From contig CP051235.1 in NCBI GenBank assembly GCA_017794705.1, positions 993,010 to 1,057,009 on the forward strand: a stretch of DNA of 64,000 nucleotides, read 5' to 3'. The first letter of the stretch is position 1; every line of letters starts with the position of its first letter. Below, piece by piece: positions 1-8,370 of this stretch. The notes under the pieces were generated by a model that was given only the letters and a program-made list of their open reading frames with translations, was not told the origin of the DNA and made no database searches. The DNA is from Devosia sp. Its GTDB lineage: Bacteria; Pseudomonadota; Alphaproteobacteria; Rhizobiales; Devosiaceae. Made by a program: the position numbers and the translations under genes.

Positions 1-480
1 CCAGTCACGCAGTTCGCTGACGCGGTCGAAGGTGGGTGGTTTGGCCACATATTCGGCGATGCGGCGCGAGCCCTCCGCCGGGATTTCCGGTCCGACGTCA
101 TTGATCACGAGATGGGAAATGCGACCCTTGAGGGTCGTTGCCGCCATGATGATGCCGAGCAGGCCGCCCATCGAGGTGCCGACCCAGCGCAAATTGTCGA
201 ACGCGTAGTGCTCGATCATTGCCAGCGCTGTCTGGGCGTAAGTGGGGAACGAATAGCCGGTTTCGTGGTCGTGGACCCAGCTTGAGAGTCCGCGCCCGAG
301 CGTATCGGGGCAAGTGACGAAAAATTGGTCGCTGAGGGCCGAGGCGGCTTCGTCAAAGTCGCGGCCGGTTCGGGCCAGGCCATGCCACATGATCAGCGGC
401 GGGTTTGAAGGATCACCCCATTCGCTGACGTGCATCTCATGGCCAGCGGCCTCGATGTAAGCGGAACGCCGTTCACTCAT
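1..480 (-). CDS. Alpha/beta hydrolase, C-terminus beyond the window
   Basis: The gene starts at the ATG ending at 480 and runs off the left edge, so about 160 N-terminal residues are visible. They show the alpha/beta-hydrolase core: an oxyanion-side HG motif near residue 33 (WHGLART) and a nucleophile elbow G-T-S-M-G-G with Ser about 103. The Asp and His of the triad would lie outside the window. Its ATG overlaps the stop of the livM-like gene by four bases (ATGA), so it is the last visible gene of the Liv-type transporter operon and is probably translationally coupled. Inference: it hydrolyses an ester, lactone or amide related to the imported solute. The fold is well supported; the substrate is unknown. 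Confidence 0.85.
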   Translation of the reverse strand, partial: MSERRSAYIEAAGHEMHVSEWGDPSNPPLIMWHGLARTGRDFDEAASALSDQFFVTCPDTLGRGLSSWVHDHETGYSFPTYAQTALAMIEHYAFDNLRWVGTSMGGLLGIIMAATTLKGRISHLVINDVGPEIPAEGSRRIAEYVAKPPTFDRVSELRDW

Positions 481-1583
481 TTGCCCGCCCTCGCGTCACG
501 ATCCATCAGCGTGCCGACCAGCCCGGACGGGAAGAAATAAACCAGCAAGATGAACCCGACGCCCAGCCAGAGCAGCCAGCGGTCGGGATTGAGCAAGTCA
601 GGCAGCAGCGGGATGCTGGCGGTGGCTTCGGCACCGAGCGCCATCAGGTCCTTGAGGTAGTAAGAGGCGAGAGTCATCAGGACGACGCCGATGACTGCGC
701 CCCACATGGTGCCCATGCCGCCAATGACCACGATCAAAAGAATGTCGATCATGATGTCGAAAGAAAGCGCCACTTCCGGGCCGGTGTATTTGAGCCAGAC
801 GGCGCGCAGGATACCGGCCAGCGCCGCGATGACCGCGGCGATGCAGAAAACCGCTGTGCGATAACCGACCACACGATAGCCGATGGCCTCGGCGCGCATT
901 TCATTCTCGCGGATCGCCTTGAGCACCCGACCGAGGGGAGAGGCGACGATGCGCAACATGACCGCGAAAAGCGCCAGCGAGGAGGAGAAAACGAAATAGT
1001 AGAGCGCAATCTTGCCGTTGAGGGCTACACCGAAGAGTTTCACCGCCTTGCCTTCGGCGTCGGCGATCAATTCGGTGGCGGGGGAAAACAGGCGCGGAAT
1101 GGAGTATGTGAGCCCGTCCTCTCCGCCAGTGAACTCGGACAATTGGCTGGCCAGCACAAGCATGACGGAGGCGGCGGCCAACGTGACCATGGCGAAAAAG
1201 ATCGCTTTCACGCGTAGCGACAAAAGCCCGATGAGCGCGGCAAGGACCAGGGCCGCAAGAACGCCTGCCCCACCTCCAAGCGCGATGGAGGTGAAGGAGG
1301 CGCCGAACTGCTTTAGCGCAATGGCTGTGCCGTAGGCGCCGAGGCCAAAAAACATGGTGTGGGCGAAGGAAACGATGCCCGTGTAGCCGATCAGCAGGTC
1401 GAAACTGGCAGCCAGGACGATAAAGACGCAAATGCGCGCTGCCACTTCCTGGGAGCGCACATCGGGGAACAGGAAGGGCGCAAACAGCAGCGCCAGTGCG
1501 ATCAGTCCGACCGTGCCGTATACCAGGAGGCGGCCCATGGGCAATTGGCGCGGGGCACCTGTTTGTTCGACGGCGAGGCTCAT
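477..1583 (-). CDS. livM: Branched-chain amino acid-type ABC permease, LivM family
   Basis: A 368-residue integral membrane protein of the LivM family, one of two permeases of a Liv-type (HAAT) importer. An N-terminal hydrophobic segment (VYGTVGLIALALLFAPFLF) is followed by the LivM hallmark region (AASFDLLIGYTGIVSFAHTMFFGLGAYGTA) and by further membrane helices ending in a hydrophobic tail. The start is the ATG at 1583, which overlaps the stop of livH by four bases; a longer upstream reading in this frame only shadows livH. Solutes of this class include branched-chain amino acids, urea, short amides and aromatic acids, so the family assignment does not fix the substrate. It would pair with the LivH-like protein to form the channel. 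Confidence 0.92.
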   Translation of the reverse strand: MSLAVEQTGAPRQLPMGRLLVYGTVGLIALALLFAPFLFPDVRSQEVAARICVFIVLAASFDLLIGYTGIVSFAHTMFFGLGAYGTAIALKQFGASFTSIALGGGAGVLAALVLAALIGLLSLRVKAIFFAMVTLAAASVMLVLASQLSEFTGGEDGLTYSIPRLFSPATELIADAEGKAVKLFGVALNGKIALYYFVFSSSLALFAVMLRIVASPLGRVLKAIRENEMRAEAIGYRVVGYRTAVFCIAAVIAALAGILRAVWLKYTGPEVALSFDIMIDILLIVVIGGMGTMWGAVIGVVLMTLASYYLKDLMALGAEATASIPLLPDLLNPDRWLLWLGVGFILLVYFFPSGLVGTLMDRDARAGK

Positions 1584-2575
1584 CGTTTCACCGCCGGAAG
1601 CAAGCCCCAGGGCCGCCACAAGAGGATGGCCATCATCAGGATCATGTTGGACAGGAGCGCGACTTTCGGGCTGAGGAAGCCGACATAATTGGCCATGAGT
1701 CCAACGAGGACGGCACCCAAAAGCGAGCCACGGATTGAGCCCAGCCCGCCGATGATAACGACTATGAAGACAAGGATCATCATTTCTGCGCCGAGCGAGG
1801 CGGTGATCAGGCCCTGATAACCGGCCCACATGGCGCCACCCATGGCCGCCAGCGCCGAACCGGCCATGAAGACGCCGATGAACAGGCGGTCAATCCTGAA
1901 ACCGAGTGCCTCGACCATTTCGCGGTTTTCCACCCCGGCGCGGATCAACAGGCCCACACGGGTGCGATCGAGCACGAGGTAGAGCCCGAGATAGACGAGC
2001 GCACCAAGACCGAAGGCGAAGACGCGGTAAACCTCGATGGAGACTTCACCGATGATGAACGACCCGGTGAGGACTTCAGGGCGCGGCACCGGCAACGGGG
2101 CACCACCCCAGATCATCAGGATGAGTTCCTCGGCGACGATGAGACCGCCCACGGTGATGAGGATCTGGCGCAGGTGGTCGCCGTAGACCGGCTTGATGAT
2201 GACCCGTTCAAAGAACCAGCCGATCAGCCCGCCCACGACGGCAGCAACTGCGATCGCCATCAGCAGCCCGACGATATTGAGCACCGGATTGGAGCCGGCG
2301 ATCCACAGCGTTAGCCAGCCAAGCACTGTGGCACCGACGAAGGCGCCGGCGGTGACGAAGGCGGAGTGCGAGAAGTTGAGCACGTCCATCAGCCCGAAGA
2401 TTAGCGACAGGCCGGAGGCCATCAGGAAGATCATCATACCCATGGCGAGGCCTGCGGCGGTGAGGGTGATCCAGGTGGCCGGGCGGCCGATGAGGACAAA
2501 GGCAATGATCGCGAGGATCACCGGCAACAACATGACGCCGCCGAAGCGTTCGAAGGTGGCGTTGAGGTCCTTCAT
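1580..2575 (-). CDS. livH: Branched-chain amino acid-type ABC permease, LivH family
   Basis: A 331-residue permease of the LivH family. The sequence is mostly hydrophobic helices with the typical central motif GLSLIFGLMDVLNFSHSAF, and it ends in a conserved region (GGLGSIRGSLLGAVLVGL) resembling the EAA loop seen in LivH proteins. It starts at the ATG at 2575, which overlaps the livF stop by four bases, and its own stop overlaps the livM start. This unbroken overlap chain indicates one transcript with balanced translation of both permeases. Nothing in the protein itself identifies the solute. Confidence 0.93.
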   Translation of the reverse strand: MKDLNATFERFGGVMLLPVILAIIAFVLIGRPATWITLTAAGLAMGMMIFLMASGLSLIFGLMDVLNFSHSAFVTAGAFVGATVLGWLTLWIAGSNPVLNIVGLLMAIAVAAVVGGLIGWFFERVIIKPVYGDHLRQILITVGGLIVAEELILMIWGGAPLPVPRPEVLTGSFIIGEVSIEVYRVFAFGLGALVYLGLYLVLDRTRVGLLIRAGVENREMVEALGFRIDRLFIGVFMAGSALAAMGGAMWAGYQGLITASLGAEMMILVFIVVIIGGLGSIRGSLLGAVLVGLMANYVGFLSPKVALLSNMILMMAILLWRPWGLLPAVKR

Positions 2576-3294
2576 TCCGCCGCCGCCATGGAGAGGCCCA
2601 AGTAGCGGTCCTGCAATTTCTGGCTTTCGACCAGTTCGGCCATCTGGCCGTGATGGACCATGCGGCCGTCGTCAATGACGGCCACGGTCTGTCCAAGGGC
2701 GCCGGCGAAGCGGAAGTTCTGCTCGACCAGCAGCACCGTGGTTTCGGCGGCGATCTCGCGGAAGGCGACAATCATGTCGCGGATGATTGCCGGGGCAAGG
2801 CCCTTGGTCGGCTCGTCGATGAGGATCAGCTCACGCCGTTCAATGATGGCGCGGGCGATGGCCAGCATCTGTTTCTGGCCGCCGGACAAGGCGTGCGCCT
2901 GCTTGTCCCAGAAGGTCTTGAGCGGCGGGAAAAGCGTCTGCACGCGGTCAAGACGTGCAGTATCGAAACTGCCGTCACGGGTGGCGAGCCGCATGTTTTC
3001 AGCAACGGTCAACCCACCAAAAACACCCATGTTCTCGGGCACGAAGGCGACGCCGAGCCGGGCAATGTCGGAGACGTGCATGCGGGTGATGTCGTGATGC
3101 TTGAAGATGACTGCGCCCTTTCGGGCGCGCCACAGGCCCATAATGGTGCGCAGGGTAGTGGTCTTGCCGGCACCGTTGCGCCCAAGGATGACATGGACTC
3201 CACCTTCGGGCACGTCGAGATGGACGCCATGCAGGATGTGATACTGGGCGATGTCGGTGTGCACATCATCGAGCCGGAGGATCATGCCGCTCAT
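2572..3294 (-). CDS. livF: ABC transporter ATP-binding protein, LivF family
   Basis: A 240-residue ATPase of the LivF family. Walker A is GRNGAGKTT near residue 38, the ABC signature is LSGGQKQ near 138, and Walker B with catalytic glutamate is LILIDEPTKGLAPAI. The length is normal for LivF, which lacks the longer C-terminal tail of many sugar ATPases. The ATG at 3294 overlaps the livG stop by four bases. It would form a heterodimeric motor with the LivG-like protein on the cytoplasmic face of the LivH/LivM pair. Confidence 0.94.
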   Translation of the reverse strand: MSGMILRLDDVHTDIAQYHILHGVHLDVPEGGVHVILGRNGAGKTTTLRTIMGLWRARKGAVIFKHHDITRMHVSDIARLGVAFVPENMGVFGGLTVAENMRLATRDGSFDTARLDRVQTLFPPLKTFWDKQAHALSGGQKQMLAIARAIIERRELILIDEPTKGLAPAIIRDMIVAFREIAAETTVLLVEQNFRFAGALGQTVAVIDDGRMVHHGQMAELVESQKLQDRYLGLSMAAAE

Positions 3295-4061
3295 GCCACC
3301 TCCTCCGCGCCGGTGCCCAAATAGATTTCGCGGACCAGTTCGAGCTTCATGACGTCTGCGGGCGCACCGTCAGCGACGAGCTGGCCGTTGTGCAGGACGA
3401 CAATCCGATCAGCCAGGGCGCGCACCACATCCATCTTGTGTTCGACCAGCAGAACGGTGCGCGAGGTGTCCTTCTTGATCTCGCCGATCAGTTCGAGAAT
3501 GACCGGCGCCTCATCCAGCGACATGCCGGCGGTCGGCTCGTCGAACATGAAGATTTTCGGTTCCATGGCGAGCAGCAGCGCAACTTCCAGCTTGCGCTGG
3601 TCGCCGTGCGGCAAGGCGGCCGCGGGCAGGTGAGCGACAGCACCAAGTCGCGCCGCCTCGAGATAGGACATGGCTTCGTCGGTGAGATGACTGAGCGCCG
3701 ATGCCTTTACAAATAGGCGCGGTCCCTGCCCTTCGCGCGCCTGCACGGCCAGCCGGACGTTCTCAAGGACAGTGAGGCGCGGAAACAGGTTGGTGAGTTG
3801 GAAGGCGCGACCGATGCCGGCCTTGGCGCGGGCTGACGGCGACAGTCGGGTGATCTCCCGATCACCGAGCAGGATGCGGCCGGTGGTGGGGGTCAACTGT
3901 CCGGAAATCAGATTGAACCAGGTGGTCTTGCCGGCGCCGTTAGGCCCCACGACCACAGTCAATTCTCCAGCGTGGAACGCGCAGCTGACATCATCGACGG
4001 CCTTGTGACCGCCAAAGCTGATGCCGAGATGTTCGCTGGTAAGGGAAGCCGCTGAAGACAC
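3291..4061 (-). CDS. livG: ABC transporter ATP-binding protein, LivG family
   Basis: A 256-residue ATPase. Walker A is GPNGAGKTT near residue 39, Walker B is IFMFDEPTAGMS, and the C-terminal end (ELVREIYLG) is characteristic of the LivG family. The signature motif reads LPHGDQRKLE instead of the common LSYGQQRRLE, a tolerated LivG variation. It starts at the ATG at 4061, 142 bases after the binding-protein gene, and that gap holds a stable hairpin. The order binding protein, livG, livF, livH, livM, hydrolase is a complete importer operon. Confidence 0.94.
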   Translation of the reverse strand: MSSAASLTSEHLGISFGGHKAVDDVSCAFHAGELTVVVGPNGAGKTTWFNLISGQLTPTTGRILLGDREITRLSPSARAKAGIGRAFQLTNLFPRLTVLENVRLAVQAREGQGPRLFVKASALSHLTDEAMSYLEAARLGAVAHLPAAALPHGDQRKLEVALLLAMEPKIFMFDEPTAGMSLDEAPVILELIGEIKKDTSRTVLLVEHKMDVVRALADRIVVLHNGQLVADGAPADVMKLELVREIYLGTGAEEVA

Positions 4062-4162
4062 GATAACCTGGTTCCTTTGTCCGCCGTTGTGTGTGGCGGG
4101 CGACGGGCGCCCGGCAATTCACGAAGGGGAGGATATCCCCGTTTGCCGGACGCCGTCTTGAT

Positions 4163-4190
4163 TGTCACCCGCTTGAACACACGGGTGACA
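4163..4190 (-). other. Intercistronic hairpin after the binding-protein gene
   Basis: A perfect 9-bp inverted repeat, TGTCACCCG and CGGGTGACA, is separated by a 10-base loop and sits 14 bases beyond the binding-protein stop on the minus strand. No T-run follows, so it is not a classical terminator. Inference: it protects the 3' end of the binding-protein message or partly terminates it, giving more binding protein than membrane components. Confidence 0.6.
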
Positions 4191-4203
4191 GGTGCAACCG
4201 AGC

Positions 4204-5400
4204 CTATTCCTGGTTATTGCGACCGACGGGGATGTCCATGTCTCCTGCCGAAATCACTCTGACCAGTTCGGGGATGGCCCACTCGACTTCATCATCGACC
4301 CGGATCTTAAAGTGATACATGTCCTGAAGGGCTTGATGATCTTCCGGACGGAAGGTCATTTCGCCTTTGGGCGTGTCGAACGACATGCCTTCCATGGTCG
4401 CGATCAGGGATTCGGTGCTCCAGTCATCTGTGCTTTCGAGCGCTGTGACAATAGCCATGGCTGCTGCCATTCCGCCGGCGGTGAAGAAGTCAGGTGGAGT
4501 GCCGAAGCGTTCCTGATGCTCGGCGACCAGCCAGTCGTTCATCTCATTGTCGGGGGCTTCGTAGTAGTAGTAGATCGCCCCTTCCATTCCTGGCACCTGT
4601 TTGTATGCGGTGAGCGCGGGCAGGATGTTGCCCCCGGTCGACAGTTCGATATCGAAGCGGCCCGGATCGGCGGCGACCAGCGGGGTCATCGCGTCGATAC
4701 CGGCTACGTAGATCATGATGACCTTGCGGCCCGGCTGATCCTTGAGCGCATTGAACAGGCGTTCAATCGTAGCGGTAAAATCGGTGGTCTGTTGCGGCAC
4801 ATATTCTTCGGCAACGATATTGGCGCCGGTGCCTTCGAGCGCTGACTTGAAGGCGGCAACACCGTCACGACCGAAGGCGTAATCCTGAGCCAGCGTGGCG
4901 ACGTAAAGATTCTCATCGGGCTGCAGGGCCAGCGCCTGGGCCTGCATGTCCATGGAGGAATTGCGTGAGGTCTTGAAGACGTAGCGGTTGGAATCCGGAC
5001 CCGTCAGACCGTCGGCTACGGCCGGTTCGACCAGCAGGATCTTTTCATATTCCTCGGCTATGGGCAGCATGGAGAGCGCCACGCCGGAGGACGTATCGCC
5101 GACGGCAAGCAGCACATCGTCGTCGCCATAGGCCTCAGCCAGAAGGGCGCGGGCGATATCGGGCTTGAACTGGGTATCCTTGATGATCAGTTCGATGGGC
5201 ATGCCGTTGATCTGGTTGGTGCCATCGGTGGCATATTCGAGACCCATCTCGAAGCCGGTATGCATCTGTTCGGAATAGACCGACAGCGGCGAGCCGCTGA
5301 GGCCATGGATCAGCGCGATCTTGACCGCATCCTGGGCCTGGGCTGCGACGCCGCCCAGTAAAATGCCGCCCGCGGCTACAGCCGCCAGAATTTTCTTCAT
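4204..5400 (-). CDS. Periplasmic substrate-binding protein of a Liv-type ABC importer
   Basis: A 398-residue binding protein of the Peripla_BP_6 (Leu/Ile/Val-binding-like) family. The start at 5400 is chosen because a strong ribosome site (GGGAGGAG) precedes it and because it opens with a Sec signal peptide (MKKILAAVAAGGILLGGVAAQAQ) with probable cleavage after AQA. The mature part begins with the family pattern AVKIALIHGLSG and contains the linker region DFTATIERLFNALKDQPGRKVI. There is no lipobox. It is first in the transporter operon and diverges from the PAS-LuxR gene across about 225 bases, which should hold both promoters. The substrate is not deducible; the hydrolase at the far end of the operon argues against a plain amino acid. 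Confidence 0.9.
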   Translation of the reverse strand: MKKILAAVAAGGILLGGVAAQAQDAVKIALIHGLSGSPLSVYSEQMHTGFEMGLEYATDGTNQINGMPIELIIKDTQFKPDIARALLAEAYGDDDVLLAVGDTSSGVALSMLPIAEEYEKILLVEPAVADGLTGPDSNRYVFKTSRNSSMDMQAQALALQPDENLYVATLAQDYAFGRDGVAAFKSALEGTGANIVAEEYVPQQTTDFTATIERLFNALKDQPGRKVIMIYVAGIDAMTPLVAADPGRFDIELSTGGNILPALTAYKQVPGMEGAIYYYYEAPDNEMNDWLVAEHQERFGTPPDFFTAGGMAAAMAIVTALESTDDWSTESLIATMEGMSFDTPKGEMTFRPEDHQALQDMYHFKIRVDDEVEWAIPELVRVISAGDMDIPVGRNNQE

Positions 5401-5625
5401 CGGATCATCTCCTCCCGTTGGCCGAAATCCGCGAAATGCAGACGACGGCGAATAAGCTGAAGGGAGGCGAAAGGTGTCGTGACCGGTGTCCGACGCCGTG
5501 ATTGTCATCCTCCCCAATCTCCGGATCGCCACGGCGGGTTGGCCGCGCATTGATGGCAAAGCGGGATTTGGCGTGTATTATCCGGTTCTGTCGAGAAACC
5601 GCGCAATACCGTAGAAACACACCAT

Positions 5626-6183
5626 ATGAACGGAATCCCCGACCTCAGCAGTCTGGCGTTCGAGCATGCACCCATCGGTCTGGTGGTGACCGAAAGCCGG
5701 GTGATCAGGGGGTGCAACCCCGCGTTTGCCGAGATGTTCGGCTATGAACGCGAAGAGTTGATCGACCAGTCTTTCGCCATGCTCTACCCCTCGATGAAGG
5801 AGTTCGTGTCGATCCGGGATGTCGGGGTCGAACCTTTGAAACGCGACAATCGCTATTCAGACGAGCGCATCATGGCGCGCAAGAACAATTCGCTGTTCTG
5901 GTGCCGGGTTCGCGGCCATTCGCTGACCCGCGACGATGACCCGCTGCGCCGGGCTGTGTGGAGTTTCGCCGACCTTTCAGAATCCCGGCAGGTGATCCCT
6001 TTAAGCACCCGCGAACGCCAGATCATCATGCATCTGGGTGAAGGACGGACCTCGAAAGAGATCGCCCGGATATTGGCGATTTCGCCAAGGACGATCGAGT
6101 CCTATCGGGCGCGTCTTTTGAAGAAGTGCAACGCACATAATGTGGCGGAACTGCTGTCGAATTTGAGTTCTATGCCGGAGTGA
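5626..6183 (+). CDS. PAS-domain LuxR-type transcriptional regulator
   Basis: A 185-residue protein with an N-terminal PAS domain (about residues 8-120, with N-P-A-F-A-E-M-F-G-Y-E typical of the PAS core) and a C-terminal LuxR/GerE helix-turn-helix (about 127-183: STRERQIIMHLGEGRTSKEIARILAISPRTIESYRARLLKK). It has no response-regulator receiver domain, so it probably senses a small ligand directly through PAS. It is divergent from the Liv-type transporter operon and the nearest candidate regulator for it. I did not find a convincing palindromic operator in the shared intergenic region. Confidence 0.88.
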   Translation: MNGIPDLSSLAFEHAPIGLVVTESRVIRGCNPAFAEMFGYEREELIDQSFAMLYPSMKEFVSIRDVGVEPLKRDNRYSDERIMARKNNSLFWCRVRGHSLTRDDDPLRRAVWSFADLSESRQVIPLSTRERQIIMHLGEGRTSKEIARILAISPRTIESYRARLLKKCNAHNVAELLSNLSSMPE

Positions 6184-6610
6184 GTGTTTGCTGGGCGCGT
6201 CGTTCAGCGCACCCGGTTTTCGGTAACCTCAAACACGCATACTGCGCCGACATCCGCGGTGAAGCGGAACCGGGTTGGATGGGTTCATCGCCGCCGAGGA
6301 CGGCCAACCAGGCGCAGCCGTCGGAGAACAAGAAGTCCGGCTGGGTGGGCGTCGTGTGGAACTAGCGAGGTCATTGAAAGTCAGAGAGTTGCAGTCGTTA
6401 TGCAATCCGCCCCTGGCACGGAGCCCTTCGTCAATATGACGAAGTTTGTCGGTCCTTGGATCACCTCGGACGCAACCATTCGATCTGTCCAGCCATCGGA
6501 GAGCTTCTAGTTTGTTTATTTATGAATAGAACTTTTATTGACAAATGCAACGGAGGTTGATGAGTTGTGACTTGTTGGCGACGTGTCGCTAAACTGAAGG
6601 AGAAAACTCG
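6184..6610 (+). other. Intergenic region, no gene recognised; promoter at its right end
   Basis: About 430 bases without a gene I can support. A frame from 6184 to 6510 is open, but its product is Arg/Ser-rich early on and resembles nothing familiar; minus-strand frames are no better. The right end becomes AT-rich and contains TTGACA at 6538-6543, a good -35 element, with only a weak -10 (TGAGTT) 17 bases later. That plausibly drives the genes at 6611 and 7009. A decayed gene cannot be excluded. Confidence 0.4.
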
Positions 6611-6973
6611 ATGTCGTCACCAATGACACCGCGGCAGATCGCGCAATCCTATTGGGATGCTGAAATGCGCCGGGACACCGATGCGGTGCTGGAACATTTC
6701 CATCCTGACGCTGTGCTTGAAACGCCAAACGGCGTATTGCGCGGTCGGGACGAAATTCGCACCTTCTACGCGCCGATGTTTGAGGAATATCCCACGCTTG
6801 CGGTTCGGATCGTGCGCGACATTACCAACGGGGATTGGGCCATGCTTGAATACGATGCTGTGCTCACCCGCGCGGACGGCAAGGTGGCTCCGCTTCAGGG
6901 CTGCAATGTCGTCAACTTTCGGGATGAGATGTTTTACTATTTGCGTGGCTATTTCGATCCCAGCGCCTTGTGA
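6611..6973 (+). CDS. SnoaL-like / NTF2-fold protein
   Basis: A 120-residue protein with the NTF2/SnoaL cone-fold pattern: an N-terminal helix (RQIAQSYWDAEMRRDTDAVLEHFHPDAVLETP) followed by a G-R-D-E-I-R-T-F-Y segment and alternating beta strands. Members are small-molecule isomerases, hydratases or ligand-binding proteins, so no reaction can be given. A ribosome site (GAAGGAG) lies just upstream. The next frame opens at a GTG overlapping this stop, and the DUF718 mutarotase-like gene follows, suggesting a two-gene unit in the sugar-oxidation locus. Confidence 0.75.
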   Translation: MSSPMTPRQIAQSYWDAEMRRDTDAVLEHFHPDAVLETPNGVLRGRDEIRTFYAPMFEEYPTLAVRIVRDITNGDWAMLEYDAVLTRADGKVAPLQGCNVVNFRDEMFYYLRGYFDPSAL

Positions 6974-7008
6974 CGCTGGGTCGGCGGCGATCGGATAAAT
7001 GCAGCAAA

Positions 7009-7338
7009 ATGAAACGTTTTGGCACCGTCATCGGCATCCGGCCAGAGAAGATTACGGAATACAAGGAGCTGCATCGCAACGCCTGGCCGGCGGTATTGGC
7101 GAAAATGACCGAATGCAATTTTCGCAATTTCTCGATCTATCTGAAGGAACCGGAAAACCTGCTCTTTGGCTATTTTGAGTATGTCGGAGATGATTTTGCG
7201 GTCGATGCGGCGCGGATGGCTCAGGATCCGGAAACGCAAAAATGGTGGGCGCTGACCGACCCGTGTCAGGAGCCGCTGACGAACCGCAAAGTGGGAGAGT
7301 GGTGGGCTGAGATGGAAGAAGTGTTCCATCTCGACTGA
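7009..7338 (+). CDS. Sugar mutarotase of the L-rhamnose/L-fucose mutarotase family (DUF718)
   Basis: A 109-residue protein matching the RhaM/DUF718 family: an N-terminal M-K-R-F-G-T-V-I-G-I, a conserved H-R-N-A-W-P-A-V-L motif, N-F-S-I-Y-L, and a W-W-A-L-T-D-P-C-Q-E-P-L near the C-terminus. These enzymes interconvert anomers of 6-deoxyhexoses before oxidation or isomerisation. I chose the ATG at 7009 because the family begins there; a GTG at 6970 overlapping the previous stop would add 13 residues and is possible. The neighbouring aldose dehydrogenase-type reductase, lactonase and enolase-superfamily genes fit a non-phosphorylative L-fucose/L-rhamnose-like pathway (inference). Confidence 0.85.
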   Translation: MKRFGTVIGIRPEKITEYKELHRNAWPAVLAKMTECNFRNFSIYLKEPENLLFGYFEYVGDDFAVDAARMAQDPETQKWWALTDPCQEPLTNRKVGEWWAEMEEVFHLD

Positions 7339-7345
7339 CATCGGC

Positions 7346-8350
7346 TCAGATGGGCGCAACCTCTGCGATCAACCCTTTGGCCCTCAGTGCAACCCACAAG
7401 TCGTTCGGGATATCCAGATGCCACCAGTCCCAGATCTGGTCAAACTCTTTGGCGGTCCGTGGGCCCGGCAAGACTGAGCAGATAGCCGGATGTTTGATTG
7501 GAAACTGCAGCGCGGCAGCTGAAAGCGGCACTCCGTGCGCCTCGCATTCGAGAGCTATGCCACGCACCCGTTCTATGACCTCTTCTGGTGCCTTGTAGTA
7601 GTTCCATGTATCACCGCCGGCGAGAATGCCAGAGTTGAAGGGTCCGCCGCACACCACGGATGCGTTTCGCTCCAAGCATCGCTCAAGGAAAGGACTCAGG
7701 CTTTCTTGTTCAAGGAGCGTATAGCGACCCGCTAGCAGGAACACATCCCAGTCACCCAGGTCCAGCGCGTCCATCAGGATCTGCCACTCATTCACACCGA
7801 GCCCGATGGCTGAGACCTGACCGCTCTCCCTCAGTTCACACATGGCGCGATAGCCACCATCCACCAGGTCCTGCCAGTGCCGTGCGTTCTCGTCACCATG
7901 AGTCATCGTCCCGATGTCATGAGCGAACAGAATATCGATATGGTTGAGGCCCAACCGATGCAGTGACGCCTCATGTGAGCGCATGATGCCATCGTAGGAA
8001 TAGTCATAGGTTTCGATGAATGGCAAAGGTTCGATCCAACCAAGAATATCCTTGGGATCACCGAAATAGGGTGTGAGCAGCCTGCCCGCCTTCGAAGAGA
8101 GGACAATGTCCTTGCGGTTCGCCCGCACGGCGTCACCGGCCAACCGCTCGGCTTTGCCCAAACCGTAGTAGGGCGCAGTATCCACATAAGTCACACCCTT
8201 GGAGAGCGCAGATTCGATGGCACAACGTGCATCAGCGAGTGACACTTTGCCGAAAAGGCCCGCAAGACTGGCCGTGCCGACACCCAGCGTCGAAACTTCC
8301 AGGTCGGTTTCCCCAATTTGCCGCCGCGCGAGTTCTCGACCTTGTTTCAT
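7346..8350 (-). CDS. Aldo/keto reductase, D-threo-aldose 1-dehydrogenase type
   Basis: A 334-residue NAD(P)-dependent aldo/keto reductase. The catalytic tetrad is visible: Asp57 and Tyr62 in VDTAPYYG, Lys87 in SSKAGR, and His144 in LFAHDIG. The sequence style (RQIGETDLEVSTLGVGTASLAGL) is that of D-threo-aldose 1-dehydrogenase/L-fucose dehydrogenase proteins, which oxidise the anomeric carbon of L-fucose or D-arabinose to a lactone. It lies 20 bases downstream of the GntR gene on the same strand and tail-to-tail with the mutarotase gene. Together with the lactonase at 14780 and the dehydratase-type enolases it gives a plausible aldose-to-ketoacid route. Pyridoxal 4-dehydrogenase is an alternative in the same family. 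Confidence 0.88.
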   Translation of the reverse strand: MKQGRELARRQIGETDLEVSTLGVGTASLAGLFGKVSLADARCAIESALSKGVTYVDTAPYYGLGKAERLAGDAVRANRKDIVLSSKAGRLLTPYFGDPKDILGWIEPLPFIETYDYSYDGIMRSHEASLHRLGLNHIDILFAHDIGTMTHGDENARHWQDLVDGGYRAMCELRESGQVSAIGLGVNEWQILMDALDLGDWDVFLLAGRYTLLEQESLSPFLERCLERNASVVCGGPFNSGILAGGDTWNYYKAPEEVIERVRGIALECEAHGVPLSAAALQFPIKHPAICSVLPGPRTAKEFDQIWDWWHLDIPNDLWVALRAKGLIAEVAPI

Positions 8351-8370
8351 CTTTTGCGCCTTGCGTGTCG

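Noticed and set aside
6184-6510. Open reading frame downstream of the PAS-LuxR gene
   Set aside because: Arg/Ser-rich composition, no family resemblance and no convincing ribosome site; more likely non-coding or decayed.
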